NCBI GenBank assembly: GCA_017542145.1
Contig: JAFXXQ010000047.1
Coordinates: 62,001-126,000, forward strand
DNA from: Bacteroidaceae bacterium
Lineage (GTDB): Bacteria > Bacteroidota > Bacteroidia > Bacteroidales > Bacteroidaceae
DNA: 64,000 bases
Direction: 5' to 3'
The notes below the pieces were generated by a model, which made no database searches, was not told the DNA's origin, and saw only the letters and a list, made by a program, of their open reading frames with translations. Shown piece by piece: positions 53,495 to 61,639 of this stretch (its first letter is position 1; each line of letters starts with the position of its first letter). Position numbers and translations under genes: made by a program.

Positions 53495-54103
53495 TTAAAA
53501 ATTGAAGTGAATACCTATGTGAACAGACAACCCGCCGTAGCACGACTTGATGGCGGGGCAAACTGTTTCGAACGAACGGACAAACGCATCCCTACCGAGG
53601 GGGACAGCGTAGGCTGGCGTCGCCACCAACGAGATGGAAGGCGACAAGGAGTATTCTGCCTTCAAAGCCGCAACGCCGGAGAAGACGTAGGAGCGTTGTT
53701 CCATCAACGACCAGTCAGTCCCCCATCCTTTAATGGGCGTATAGCGTAGCCCCGCAGAGGGGGTCAGACGGAACCTGCCCGAAAGTGGCATATCGTAGCC
53801 GGCGAAAGCCTCCAATCCATACCCAGAATGCATTTCAATCTCGCGGGAACGGCCGTACCGTACAGGCAGATTATAGTAAGCAATCTCCTTCTCGCCGAAA
53901 GGATAGCGTAAACGCAATTCGACATTGACTTCGGAAAAATAAGCACCGCCCACAATACAGGCAGCCATCACTTCACCCACGTCAGCCTCAGCACCCAAGT
54001 AATATCGGTTCATAGAAAGACCTTCTGACTGCCCGGCGCCTGTCTGGCCACGGGCAGAGAGGAATGCGAGGAGTGTGAGGAATAGGATAAGGATTCTTTT
54101 CAT
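53495..54103 (-). CDS. Small outer-membrane beta-barrel protein
   Basis: 202 residues from the ATG at 54103; a longer TTG-started frame is encoded by repeat-like DNA and is less likely. Signal peptide about 1-19 (ending SARGQ). The rest is alternating-residue strands with many Y/G/R (YYLGAEADVG, GYGLEAFAGYDMPLSG, LTPSAGLRYTP) and ends in IHFNF, a C-terminal aromatic as expected for a BAM substrate. Probably an 8-stranded barrel. No function recognised. 29 bp after GH67. Confidence 0.72.
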   Translation of the reverse strand: MKRILILFLTLLAFLSARGQTGAGQSEGLSMNRYYLGAEADVGEVMAACIVGGAYFSEVNVELRLRYPFGEKEIAYYNLPVRYGRSREIEMHSGYGLEAFAGYDMPLSGRFRLTPSAGLRYTPIKGWGTDWSLMEQRSYVFSGVAALKAEYSLSPSISLVATPAYAVPLGRDAFVRSFETVCPAIKSCYGGLSVHIGIHFNF

Positions 54104-54132
54104 GTCCGAAAGACTTGTTGACTTCAATTGAA

Positions 54133-55923
54133 TTATCGTTGGCCGAAAGGAGCAGGCTCGTAGTTGGAGATGGGGAGGTGGAAGCGCATAAGGCTGTCGA
54201 GCGAATGCGTAGGCGCAGGACTATCAGCAGGGAGGGGTTGACGGCTGAATGTAGCGAAATAGAGCAAGCAGGCATCGCGCCACCAACGGGCATCCATAGC
54301 CTGCTGGCGGAAGCGCTGTAACTGACGTTCGTAGCGAAGGTTATCGACGTAGGGCATCATCTTTTGCCAAACACCAAGAGCATATTCAGCCTCACGTACG
54401 CCTCGGTCGTAATGCCAGCAAAGGCGCTGCCAAAGATTCTGCGAGTGCCCTTCAGCGTCTTTCCAATCAGGACGGGTGAACGTCCAAGGAAGATGATGGA
54501 ACCAAAGGATATACTCCTCAGGACAAGTAAGCGGATTATTGTAAAGGGCGCAAAGGGAATCGCCATACTGCGCTACGGCTCCGCTTCCTTGCAAAGTACG
54601 ATCGAAGCCGATACCAAGGCTGTCAGCACGATGATAATAAGGAGGTGTCCAGTCAGGACGTGCTCCACGTGGGCTGCACCAAGGCTCAGGGCCATAATGA
54701 TGTCCCCAAGCAAAGAGATGATGAAGCCCCATCGGCATCATGTAATCGACAGCAGCTTCGTAGGAACGAAGCAGGAGATCCGTCATGGGCTCGACAAAAC
54801 GAGGGTCTGCGGTAAACGTCATTGTCAGCCACTCACGAGCAATCTGAGCAGGAGGGAGCGTCGGATCCTGCGCCAATCGCCCAAAGGCATACCAATTTGC
54901 CTGCGCCATATCGCTTCCACACCAATTCGTATCATCGCCGATATTCGCCACTCCCGCAATGGCGGGAAAATTCTTCGAGGGCAAACGCTTGAAGAACTCA
55001 CTCCATTGCACAGCGAGGAAGACTGTTTGAATGCTCTGTCCCAAATACTCCTGCGTAATTTGCAGCTCGGGCATGACGCGCGTATGCTTCATCGAGAAGA
55101 GCAGAGGACTGAGCGGCTCGCGAGGCTGAAAATCGACAGGGCCATTCTTCACTTGCAAGATGACGTTGTCGCGGAACTGTCCGTCAAGAGGCATGAATTC
55201 ATCGTAAGCCTGGCAGGCACGATCTGGGCTATTGGGAGCATAGACAAAAGCGCGCCACATGACAATTCCTCCGTAGGGTGCTAATGCATCAGCCAACAGA
55301 TTCGCTCCATCCGCGTGCGTGCGTCCGAAATCCATAGGTCCAGGCTCTCCCTCGCTATTCGCTTTCACAAGAAATCCGCCAAAATCAGGTATAATAGAGT
55401 AGATTTCGGACACCTTCTGTCTCCACCATTCCCCCACCCGACTATCAAGCGGGTCAGCCGTAGGTAATTCGCCCAAAGCCTGAGGCGTAGCAAAGTTCAC
55501 AGAAAGAAACACACGAATGCCATACGGACGTAATTCGCTGGCTATGACAGCTGCTTTAGTCAGCATAGCCGAAGTAAGCATGATAGGCTTGGCATTCACG
55601 TTGTTGAGTACCGTTCCATTAATGCCTATCGAGGCACATGCACGGGCATACTCGGCATAGCGGGACGAAACGGAATCGGGCAATTCATCCCATCGCCAAA
55701 TAGAATGTCCGGCATAGCCGCGCTCTATGGTGCCGTCGGGGTTATCCCAGTGGTTGAGAAGGACGAGAGAGGAAGAATCTGAGAATCTCTGACTCGTTGA
55801 CTCGTTGACTTGTTGACCTTCTCTAAGCCACAAGGCATGGCCGTCTTCATCAGGCGGAACAGCTCTCCCCGTACAAGACAATAATAATGAAAAATGAAAA
55901 ATGAAAAATAAATAGCGCTGCAA
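54133..55923 (-). CDS. Alpha-glucuronidase GH67 lacking most of its N-terminal domain
   Basis: 596 residues from a TTG at 55923, the only start in frame after the last upstream stop. GH67 enzymes cut (4-O-methyl)glucuronic acid from xylo-oligosaccharide ends. The catalytic barrel is complete (LNHWDNPDGTIERGYAGHSIW from residue 56, LNNVNAKP, FLVKANSEGEPGPM, QITQEYLGQ, WSEFFKRLPSK). The N-terminal GH67N domain, normally over 100 residues, is reduced to DEDGHALWLRE followed by QQVNESTSQRFSD, which is encoded by GTCAAC repeats. The putative signal peptide FFIFHFSLLLSC is encoded by the TTTTTCATT repeat. Activity is uncertain. Confidence 0.85.
   Translation of the reverse strand: MQRYLFFIFHFSLLLSCTGRAVPPDEDGHALWLREGQQVNESTSQRFSDSSSLVLLNHWDNPDGTIERGYAGHSIWRWDELPDSVSSRYAEYARACASIGINGTVLNNVNAKPIMLTSAMLTKAAVIASELRPYGIRVFLSVNFATPQALGELPTADPLDSRVGEWWRQKVSEIYSIIPDFGGFLVKANSEGEPGPMDFGRTHADGANLLADALAPYGGIVMWRAFVYAPNSPDRACQAYDEFMPLDGQFRDNVILQVKNGPVDFQPREPLSPLLFSMKHTRVMPELQITQEYLGQSIQTVFLAVQWSEFFKRLPSKNFPAIAGVANIGDDTNWCGSDMAQANWYAFGRLAQDPTLPPAQIAREWLTMTFTADPRFVEPMTDLLLRSYEAAVDYMMPMGLHHLFAWGHHYGPEPWCSPRGARPDWTPPYYHRADSLGIGFDRTLQGSGAVAQYGDSLCALYNNPLTCPEEYILWFHHLPWTFTRPDWKDAEGHSQNLWQRLCWHYDRGVREAEYALGVWQKMMPYVDNLRYERQLQRFRQQAMDARWWRDACLLYFATFSRQPLPADSPAPTHSLDSLMRFHLPISNYEPAPFGQR
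55791..55818 (-). repeat. GTCAAC-type repeat inside the GH67 gene
   Basis: Plus strand shows GACTCGTTGACTCGTTGACT then TGTTGACC, a run of about 9-bp units; it encodes QQVNESTSQ at the point where the GH67 N-terminal domain is missing. Confidence 0.75.
55881..55915 (-). repeat. TTTTTCATT dispersed repeat encoding the GH67 signal peptide
   Basis: Three ATGAAAA/TTTTTCAT words in a row, the same family as at 15.9 and 22.9 kb, read through as FIFHFSLLL. Confidence 0.7.
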
Positions 55924-55972
55924 ATAGACGAACTTGCAGATGGGAACGAGGACAGTATTCGGCAGGACACTT

Positions 55973-56004
55973 TATTCTTCATTTTTCATTCTTCATTTTT
56001 CATT
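55973..56004 (+). repeat. TTCTTCATTTTTCATT dispersed repeat
   Basis: Second copy in the 90-bp gap between the GH43 stop and the GH67 start, in opposite orientation to the one at 55881. Confidence 0.7.
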
Positions 56005-56013
56005 AAAAAACAA

Positions 56014-57009
56014 TCAGTCTAATCCTTCGATGGTCTCGATAGTGCCATCGTCGCGGTAGGTCAACTCACAAACCTTGAGGCTGCGGAGGCGGTTGATGCC
56101 CTTCGAGATGCCGCTGTCGTGGTGGAAGAGCCACCACTTGCCGCCGAACTCCACGATAGAGTGGTGAGTGGTCCAGCCGAACACCGGGGTAAGGATAACG
56201 CCCTTGTAGGTGAAGGGACCATAGGGGTTGTCACCGATGGCATAGCAGAGCTTGTGGGTATCGCCGGTGGAGTAGCTGAAGTAGTATTTACCCTTGTATT
56301 TGTGCATCCAGCTGGCTTCGAAGAAGCGGCGCTCGTTGTCTTCAACCTTGATAGGCGCACCACTCTCATCGAGCAGAACCACCGGTCTGGGTTCCTCGGC
56401 AAACTGCAGCATATCCTTGGCAAGCCTCACCACGCGGCCTGGGACAGCCGGCTGCCCGTCGGCAGGATAGGAGGTTCCACAGTCCTTGGCCAGATTGTCC
56501 TCATAGCGCTGGAGCTGTCCGCCCCAGATGCCACCGAAGTACATATAGTATTCGCCGTCGGCATCATCGTGCAGGATGGCATAGTCGATGGAGTAGCTGC
56601 CGCGAATGGGATCAGGCTGCGGGATGAAGGGACCCGTGGGCGAATCGGAGATAGCTACGCCGCAACGGAAGATGTCCGTCTTGTCCTTGGCCGGAAAATA
56701 CATGTAGTAGCGGCCATCGGGGCCTTTCACGACCTCGTTGTCCCAGAGCTGGCGACGTGCCCAGGGGACATCCTTGATATCAAGGATGACGCCGTGGTCC
56801 TTGACGGGCGAGGTCAGCGGGTCGTTGCCTTCAAGGGTGAGTACATGGTAATCCTTCATGTCATATTCGCTGCCGAAGTCATCGTCAGGTGCGGCGGATT
56901 CCCAGTCGTGCGAGGGATAGATGTAGAGCTTGCCGTCCCACACGTGGACGGAAGGGTCGGCCATGAAGTCGTCTGGCCACAGGTAACGCTTTTGAACTTT
57001 CTTTGCCAT
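56014..57009 (-). CDS. GH43 beta-xylosidase/arabinofuranosidase, cytoplasmic
   Basis: 331 residues, no signal peptide. GH43 propeller: FMADPSVHVWDGKLYIYPSHD with the catalytic base Asp in ADPS, the middle Asp in SIDYAILHDDADGEYYMYFGG, and the acid Glu in RRFFEASWMHKYKGKYYFSYS. It fits Prevotella/Bacteroides intracellular GH43 enzymes acting on imported xylo-oligosaccharides. It follows the GPH symporter by about 90 bp of AATAAG-type repeats, and GH67 comes next. Confidence 0.9.
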   Translation of the reverse strand: MAKKVQKRYLWPDDFMADPSVHVWDGKLYIYPSHDWESAAPDDDFGSEYDMKDYHVLTLEGNDPLTSPVKDHGVILDIKDVPWARRQLWDNEVVKGPDGRYYMYFPAKDKTDIFRCGVAISDSPTGPFIPQPDPIRGSYSIDYAILHDDADGEYYMYFGGIWGGQLQRYEDNLAKDCGTSYPADGQPAVPGRVVRLAKDMLQFAEEPRPVVLLDESGAPIKVEDNERRFFEASWMHKYKGKYYFSYSTGDTHKLCYAIGDNPYGPFTYKGVILTPVFGWTTHHSIVEFGGKWWLFHHDSGISKGINRLRSLKVCELTYRDDGTIETIEGLD

Positions 57010-57017
57010 GATATTTT

Positions 57018-57098
57018 AGAATTAGGGATTATCGAATTAGAATAAGCGAATAAAAAATTAGAATAAGGGAATAAAAATTAAGACCTTAGGAATAAAAT
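57018..57098. repeat. AGAATAAGCGAATAA-type dispersed repeat
   Basis: AATTAGAATAAGCGAATAA and AATTAGAATAAGGGAATAA repeat in the gap between GH43 and the symporter; reverse orientation of the family at 39.3 and 61.6 kb. Confidence 0.65.
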
Positions 57099-57099
57099 C

Positions 57100-58518
57100 C
57101 TATTCTTTTGCACGGGCTTCGATAGCCTTGTTGATTTCGTCCATCTTCTCGTCGCTGAGCTCATACTTGCTGATAATCCAAATAGCAAGGAGGAGCAGCA
57201 AAGCGGGAATCACGCACACCAGCCACAGGATACCCTGCTCTGCAAGGGGTGTCTGTTTGGGCAGATCGGCATTAAAGCCCACCCATGCCAGCACGAGGCC
57301 GGGCACTACTCCACCGAGAGCCATACCAGCCTTGAAGAAAATACCCGTCAAGGCGTTGACGATACCAGCGATACGGCGTCCTGTAGTAAATTCGCCGTAT
57401 GCCACCACCTCGGGTACGAGAGCCCACATGTAGCCTGTGGCCACAATAATACCCGTGCTCTTGACGAACTGAGCCACGCAGAGTAGCCAGAAATGCTGCT
57501 TGATGGCTGGAACACTTACGAACAGATACATCAGCGCCATACCTACAATAGCAGTACCGAGGAAAAGGTAGAACATTCCCTTCTTGCCAATCTTGCGCTT
57601 GATGGCTGGCACAAGGGGCATGAAGATAAAGGCGGGAATGGTGCCCAGCCACATGAAGACGGTAGTCATGAAGGGCGTGGCACCAATGTTGTAAGTCATG
57701 AAATAGGCATCGGCAGCATTACCCACGCTCATCATGGCAAAAGCTGTGATGAAAAAGAACGCAAGCACACGGAGAGGCTTGTTACGCCCGAATTCCATCC
57801 ACAGGTCGCTAACCTTCACGTTAGCAGCCTCCTTCTGGTCCATCACCACGCGTTCCTTCGTCTGCGAGAAGCAGAAAACGAGCAGCAGCAAACCGGCAAG
57901 AGCAAAAATGGTCATCGTGATGAACCATGCGGGCGCAGCCTCAGGAGTATTGATTACGGCTTCCATCTTGCCCGTCTCGTTATTCATGGCTTTGGGGGCA
58001 AAAAGAGCGATGATAATTGGCAAGGACTTCACGCACAATGCACCCAGATTAGCCATAAACATACGGGTGGAGGTGAGGATGGTAATTTCATTAGTATCAC
58101 GTGTCAGGCTGGCATTGAGGGCGCCGTAGGGCACATTCACTAACGTGTAGCACATACTCATACCCACATAGGTGATATAAGCATATAGTAACGAGCCGCT
58201 GAAGCCGTTCCAGAAGCAGAGAATGGCCAAACCAACAAGAGGAATACCGCCAAGAATAAGCCATGAGCGATATTTGCCCCAGCGGGGATTGCCCTTGTCG
58301 ACAAACGTGCCTACGAGGGGATCCCACAATACATCTACAAGACGCACGATAAGAAACATTAAAGCCGCAGCACCTGGGTCAAGGCCAAATACATTAGTGT
58401 AATAGAACAGCAGCCAGATGCTGATGGTCTGGTAAATGAGGTTCTGGGCCATGTCGCCCGAGCCGAAGCCGATACGCTGAAGCCACGAGAGTTTGTAAAA
58501 TCCTTTGTTGTTGTCCAT
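57100..58518 (-). CDS. GPH-family xyloside:cation symporter
   Basis: 472 residues, twelve membrane helices. KLSWLQRIGFGSGDMAQNLI at the start, DPLVGTFVDKGNPRWGKYRSW in the first cytoplasmic loop and NVPYGALNASLTRDTNE are the GPH signature. Beside a cytoplasmic GH43 it is most likely the xylo-oligosaccharide importer (XynD/XylP type). It lies 30 bp downstream of the PD40 lipoprotein gene. Confidence 0.9.
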   Translation of the reverse strand: MDNNKGFYKLSWLQRIGFGSGDMAQNLIYQTISIWLLFYYTNVFGLDPGAAALMFLIVRLVDVLWDPLVGTFVDKGNPRWGKYRSWLILGGIPLVGLAILCFWNGFSGSLLYAYITYVGMSMCYTLVNVPYGALNASLTRDTNEITILTSTRMFMANLGALCVKSLPIIIALFAPKAMNNETGKMEAVINTPEAAPAWFITMTIFALAGLLLLVFCFSQTKERVVMDQKEAANVKVSDLWMEFGRNKPLRVLAFFFITAFAMMSVGNAADAYFMTYNIGATPFMTTVFMWLGTIPAFIFMPLVPAIKRKIGKKGMFYLFLGTAIVGMALMYLFVSVPAIKQHFWLLCVAQFVKSTGIIVATGYMWALVPEVVAYGEFTTGRRIAGIVNALTGIFFKAGMALGGVVPGLVLAWVGFNADLPKQTPLAEQGILWLVCVIPALLLLLAIWIISKYELSDEKMDEINKAIEARAKE

Positions 58519-58548
58519 AGTGATTTTGTTTTATAGGGTTATTGATTT

Positions 58549-60024
58549 TTATTGGAATTGTTCGGCGGAAAGGTGTTGACGAATGTGCTTAATGGTGCGC
58601 GCATCAAAAGGCACAGGAGCATCACCAAGATCGGGGATATTGTACGAACGGAGGAAAAGGCGGTCGTGCTCAGGGTCACGCTGCGGCATACAGAAAGGTT
58701 TGGAGACCTTTCCATCAGCATCGACATGAGCCATCCACACACGCCCAAACATACCGTCGCCCCGTTTTGAGGCGAATGCTATCCAACGCCCGTTGGTGGA
58801 CCAGCTGTGGTATGTTGAAGAGGCATCGTCAGCCCGCAGGATCGGCAACGAATCCACTTTTCCCGTCAGCATATCCATCATCAGCAGTTGCGTTTCGCGA
58901 TGCCAAATGGGGAATGTGCCGTAGTCAGAACGGCAGAACATCAAGTAGCGTCCGTCAGGAGAAAATTTCGGTAAGGAGGCCGAACCGCCCTCCTGTTCAG
59001 CATTCCACACTATCTCGATGCTGTCGCCTTGTGCCCCTGTTTGTTCATCGAACGGTATGCGCACCAGGCTATAACGCATCTGCTTGACAGAATCCGGCAA
59101 CGGATGATAGGGTGCTCGGCAGAAATAGATGTAGCGCCCATCTGGCGAGAAAGTGGGGAAGGTTTCGTAGGCATCCGTTTGGGAAGTCATCGGAGAAAAG
59201 AGCATGCTATTCGTGTCGAAATCCGTCACAAGCATATCGCTGGCGGTATCATAGACTTCCATGCGATGACTATCAAGGGCACGAAGGGCAGGTAGGACAT
59301 TGTTCCACGTAAAGACAGCATAGCGCCCCGAAGGATGAAAATCTCCATAGGTAGCTGCGACAGGCATGCTATCGTTCTTAAGCGTAAGTTTGCGAAGCTT
59401 TCCACTACGATTGAGAATGGTTCCACCCTTTGGTCCGCGCAAATGAAAGAAGCTGAGGTCACCCCTTCCTGAGCCATGAATATGGCAATTCATACAACTG
59501 TTTTCTGTATGGCGCCAATCGGAAAGGATACGTTCACGGAAGCTCGTGACATCACGTTCCCGAATCTCTATCCTATGCCACACCTCAAACGAGGGGTCAA
59601 TAATACGATAGGTCACATAAGGGTCAATAGGGTCAGCACTAACGTGGAGCTTAATTTCTGAATTATCAATTATCAAGGATACCACGTTGCCCTTTTCTTC
59701 CTCAAGGAGGCGATGCCACTTCTTCTCAGGAAACATGACGCGTCCTCCTCTGGCTCTGACGGTAAAGGACGATGATGCTCCTCTTACCTCCACCTTAGCG
59801 CGAGCGAACTCCTTGCCATCGATGCAGAAGTTCAGCGGGGCTATATTATAAGGTACGACGGCATCGGAGTAATCAGGGAACATACAGGACGAGCGATGTT
59901 CGGCATCTGTCGGAGCTGGCGATATCCCCCCCGTACAGGCAGTCAGCAGCAGGAATATGGAAATGATGCTTCCCATCCTCCACATGTGCATGCCAGCCCT
60001 CATAGATAATGCAGCCCTTTCCAT
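58549..60024 (-). CDS. PD40/TolB-propeller lipoprotein with a CxxCH haem motif
   Basis: 491 residues; ATG at 60024 follows the previous stop directly (TGAATG), and an internal Met nearer the signal is possible. Lipobox LLTAC with Cys30. Residues 60-165 are beta-rich, then Cys177-x-x-Cys180-His181 (ENSCMNCHIHG) is a c-type haem attachment motif. From about 205, repeated PD40 blades follow (GDFHPSGRYAVFTW, PTFSPDGRYIYFCR, PKFSPDGRYLMFCR, SWSTNGRWIAFAS). Likely an outer-face or periplasmic protein. Function unknown; the pairing with the next gene upstream suggests a joint role. Confidence 0.75.
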   Translation of the reverse strand: MERAALSMRAGMHMWRMGSIISIFLLLTACTGGISPAPTDAEHRSSCMFPDYSDAVVPYNIAPLNFCIDGKEFARAKVEVRGASSSFTVRARGGRVMFPEKKWHRLLEEEKGNVVSLIIDNSEIKLHVSADPIDPYVTYRIIDPSFEVWHRIEIRERDVTSFRERILSDWRHTENSCMNCHIHGSGRGDLSFFHLRGPKGGTILNRSGKLRKLTLKNDSMPVAATYGDFHPSGRYAVFTWNNVLPALRALDSHRMEVYDTASDMLVTDFDTNSMLFSPMTSQTDAYETFPTFSPDGRYIYFCRAPYHPLPDSVKQMRYSLVRIPFDEQTGAQGDSIEIVWNAEQEGGSASLPKFSPDGRYLMFCRSDYGTFPIWHRETQLLMMDMLTGKVDSLPILRADDASSTYHSWSTNGRWIAFASKRGDGMFGRVWMAHVDADGKVSKPFCMPQRDPEHDRLFLRSYNIPDLGDAPVPFDARTIKHIRQHLSAEQFQ

Positions 60025-61545
60025 TCAGTTACTATTGATTTGAGCGAAGTGATAAAAGAACCAGTACGTTTTGCCGAAGCGTTCTTGCAGGCGTTGATAT
60101 TGCCGTGTGGGGAATGTCGTCGGTGAGCCGCTGACAGCCTTTTGATAGATGTCGTTATACTCCATGAACTCCTCTATGACGGCAGGGGGAATGCCGCGTG
60201 CCATCACCTCCTCTTCGAAGCGTCCGTGAGCAGCCAGCCAGATAAGCATGGCCTCAGCCCACGTCCGTTGTGTAACAGCCTGGCCACGCAGGTAAAGGTC
60301 GTAGTCCTGCACGAAGGTGTCCACATCCTTGTCGAGAAGGTCGTAGCTCAGCAGGTAGTCGCGTGCAAAGACATTATCAGGATTGCTATCCATGAGGTGA
60401 CGGAAAGAGGTTTCTATGTCCATAGGCGAACGCACGGTATCCGTCGTGACGTTCAGCGAACTCTTCATATCCATCCATCGCTTCAACCCTTTAGGCCGTT
60501 CTGCAGGCATGTGAATCCGCGCCCAACGATGGTAGAACAACGTCTTGTCAAGTATACGCAGATACTTCATGGCAGCTGCTTCATCGCCACGAATCAAGTT
60601 TATCTCCGCCAGTCTCTTCAAGGGACGGCTGCCCACGCTATTGGGCGAGAACAGCATTCCCAGCAACACGGAGTGTTCGGCATTTGTCAGATCCCCTAAC
60701 TGGAACCACATCTCACCAGACATATAGATGAGCGGATAAGAGGTTGAGCCGCTTACGGGCAGGAAAAGCCCCAGCTGGAAGGGCTGGTAATAGTGCATCA
60801 GCTCGTCGCCCATGCGATACTGAGTCGTGAGCAGCAGGTTCTGGTAATAGCTGTTGAAACGGCTGGGATGCTTTGCCTGCTTGTCCAGCTGATGCTGCAT
60901 ATGATCCAGACGGCCATGATACCAGTCATTATCAATTGCCAACATACGCTCGACATTCATTTCGGGCCACATGACAGCACGTTTTTCCCAGTCTCCCCAG
61001 CCAAACAGCCAAATCCCTGCAGCAAGGATAAGGAAACCCGCTACTAACGATGCAGCACGTCGTGTCGCAGCCTTTGCTCTCGGCGATTTATTAAGGCCAA
61101 AAACTATCAGCAACATTCCCACGATTCCTACCCATTGCAGGGTGCTGCTGAGGGGATAGGTCAAGCCGCATTGGCGCCCAGTCTCCACAACAACTATCAA
61201 GACGGCAGGAATCAACGCCCACAGCTTGAGGAATTTTGAAAACAGTTTGTACGTCAGCACGCCCAAAATCGTCAACGTTAACGCCATAATGAGCGGCCCC
61301 ACCACATTCAGCCCCAGAAACTGCGTCAGCACATCGCCAAGCAGGCGTGACACAGGAGCGGGTGCCGACCCATACGCCCGAAGCGGCTCTGCTGCCCACA
61401 AGAACAGCGAGAACTGCTCACGATGGAACAAGTGATTCCGATAGAAGAACTGGAAGAACACAAACAACGCCACAAGGCCAGCCAAAGCCAGCCCCCACGC
61501 AAGGAACCTCACTCCCCCACTCTGACGATGTGAATTCTTCAACAC
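60025..61545 (-). CDS. DUF6057-type membrane protein
   Basis: 506 residues from a GTG at 61545; no ATG is available. About five to six membrane helices occupy the first ~190 residues (FLAWGLALAGLVALFVFFQF, LGVLTYKLFSKF, AASLVAGFLILAAGIWLFG). The soluble C-terminal two thirds is helical and TPR-like (AEHSVLLGMLFSPNSVGSRP, RLAEINLIRGDEAAAMKYLR). I place it with the Bacteroidales DUF6057 family by recall. Next to a haem-motif PD40 lipoprotein with TGAATG spacing, so the two are coexpressed. Confidence 0.7.
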   Translation of the reverse strand: MLKNSHRQSGGVRFLAWGLALAGLVALFVFFQFFYRNHLFHREQFSLFLWAAEPLRAYGSAPAPVSRLLGDVLTQFLGLNVVGPLIMALTLTILGVLTYKLFSKFLKLWALIPAVLIVVVETGRQCGLTYPLSSTLQWVGIVGMLLIVFGLNKSPRAKAATRRAASLVAGFLILAAGIWLFGWGDWEKRAVMWPEMNVERMLAIDNDWYHGRLDHMQHQLDKQAKHPSRFNSYYQNLLLTTQYRMGDELMHYYQPFQLGLFLPVSGSTSYPLIYMSGEMWFQLGDLTNAEHSVLLGMLFSPNSVGSRPLKRLAEINLIRGDEAAAMKYLRILDKTLFYHRWARIHMPAERPKGLKRWMDMKSSLNVTTDTVRSPMDIETSFRHLMDSNPDNVFARDYLLSYDLLDKDVDTFVQDYDLYLRGQAVTQRTWAEAMLIWLAAHGRFEEEVMARGIPPAVIEEFMEYNDIYQKAVSGSPTTFPTRQYQRLQERFGKTYWFFYHFAQINSN

Positions 61546-61555
61546 AAACGACTAT

Positions 61556-61634
61556 CTAATTATTTGCCTGCTCTAAAAAAATAATTGCTTATTCTAAATT
61601 TTTATTTGCCTGCTCTGAGAATTTATTTGCCTGG
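61556..61634. repeat. TTATTTGCCTGCTCT dispersed repeat
   Basis: TTATTTGCCTGCTCT occurs twice and TTATTTGCCTG a third time, with AATAATTGCTTATTCTAA between; fills the gap after the acyltransferase stop. Confidence 0.75.
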
Positions 61635-61639
61635 AAAAA

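Noticed and set aside
55725..55982. 85-residue ATG-started frame covering the GH67 start region
   Set aside because: It is in a different frame from the GH67 catalytic domain and ends soon after; kept only as a hint that the 5' end may be rearranged.
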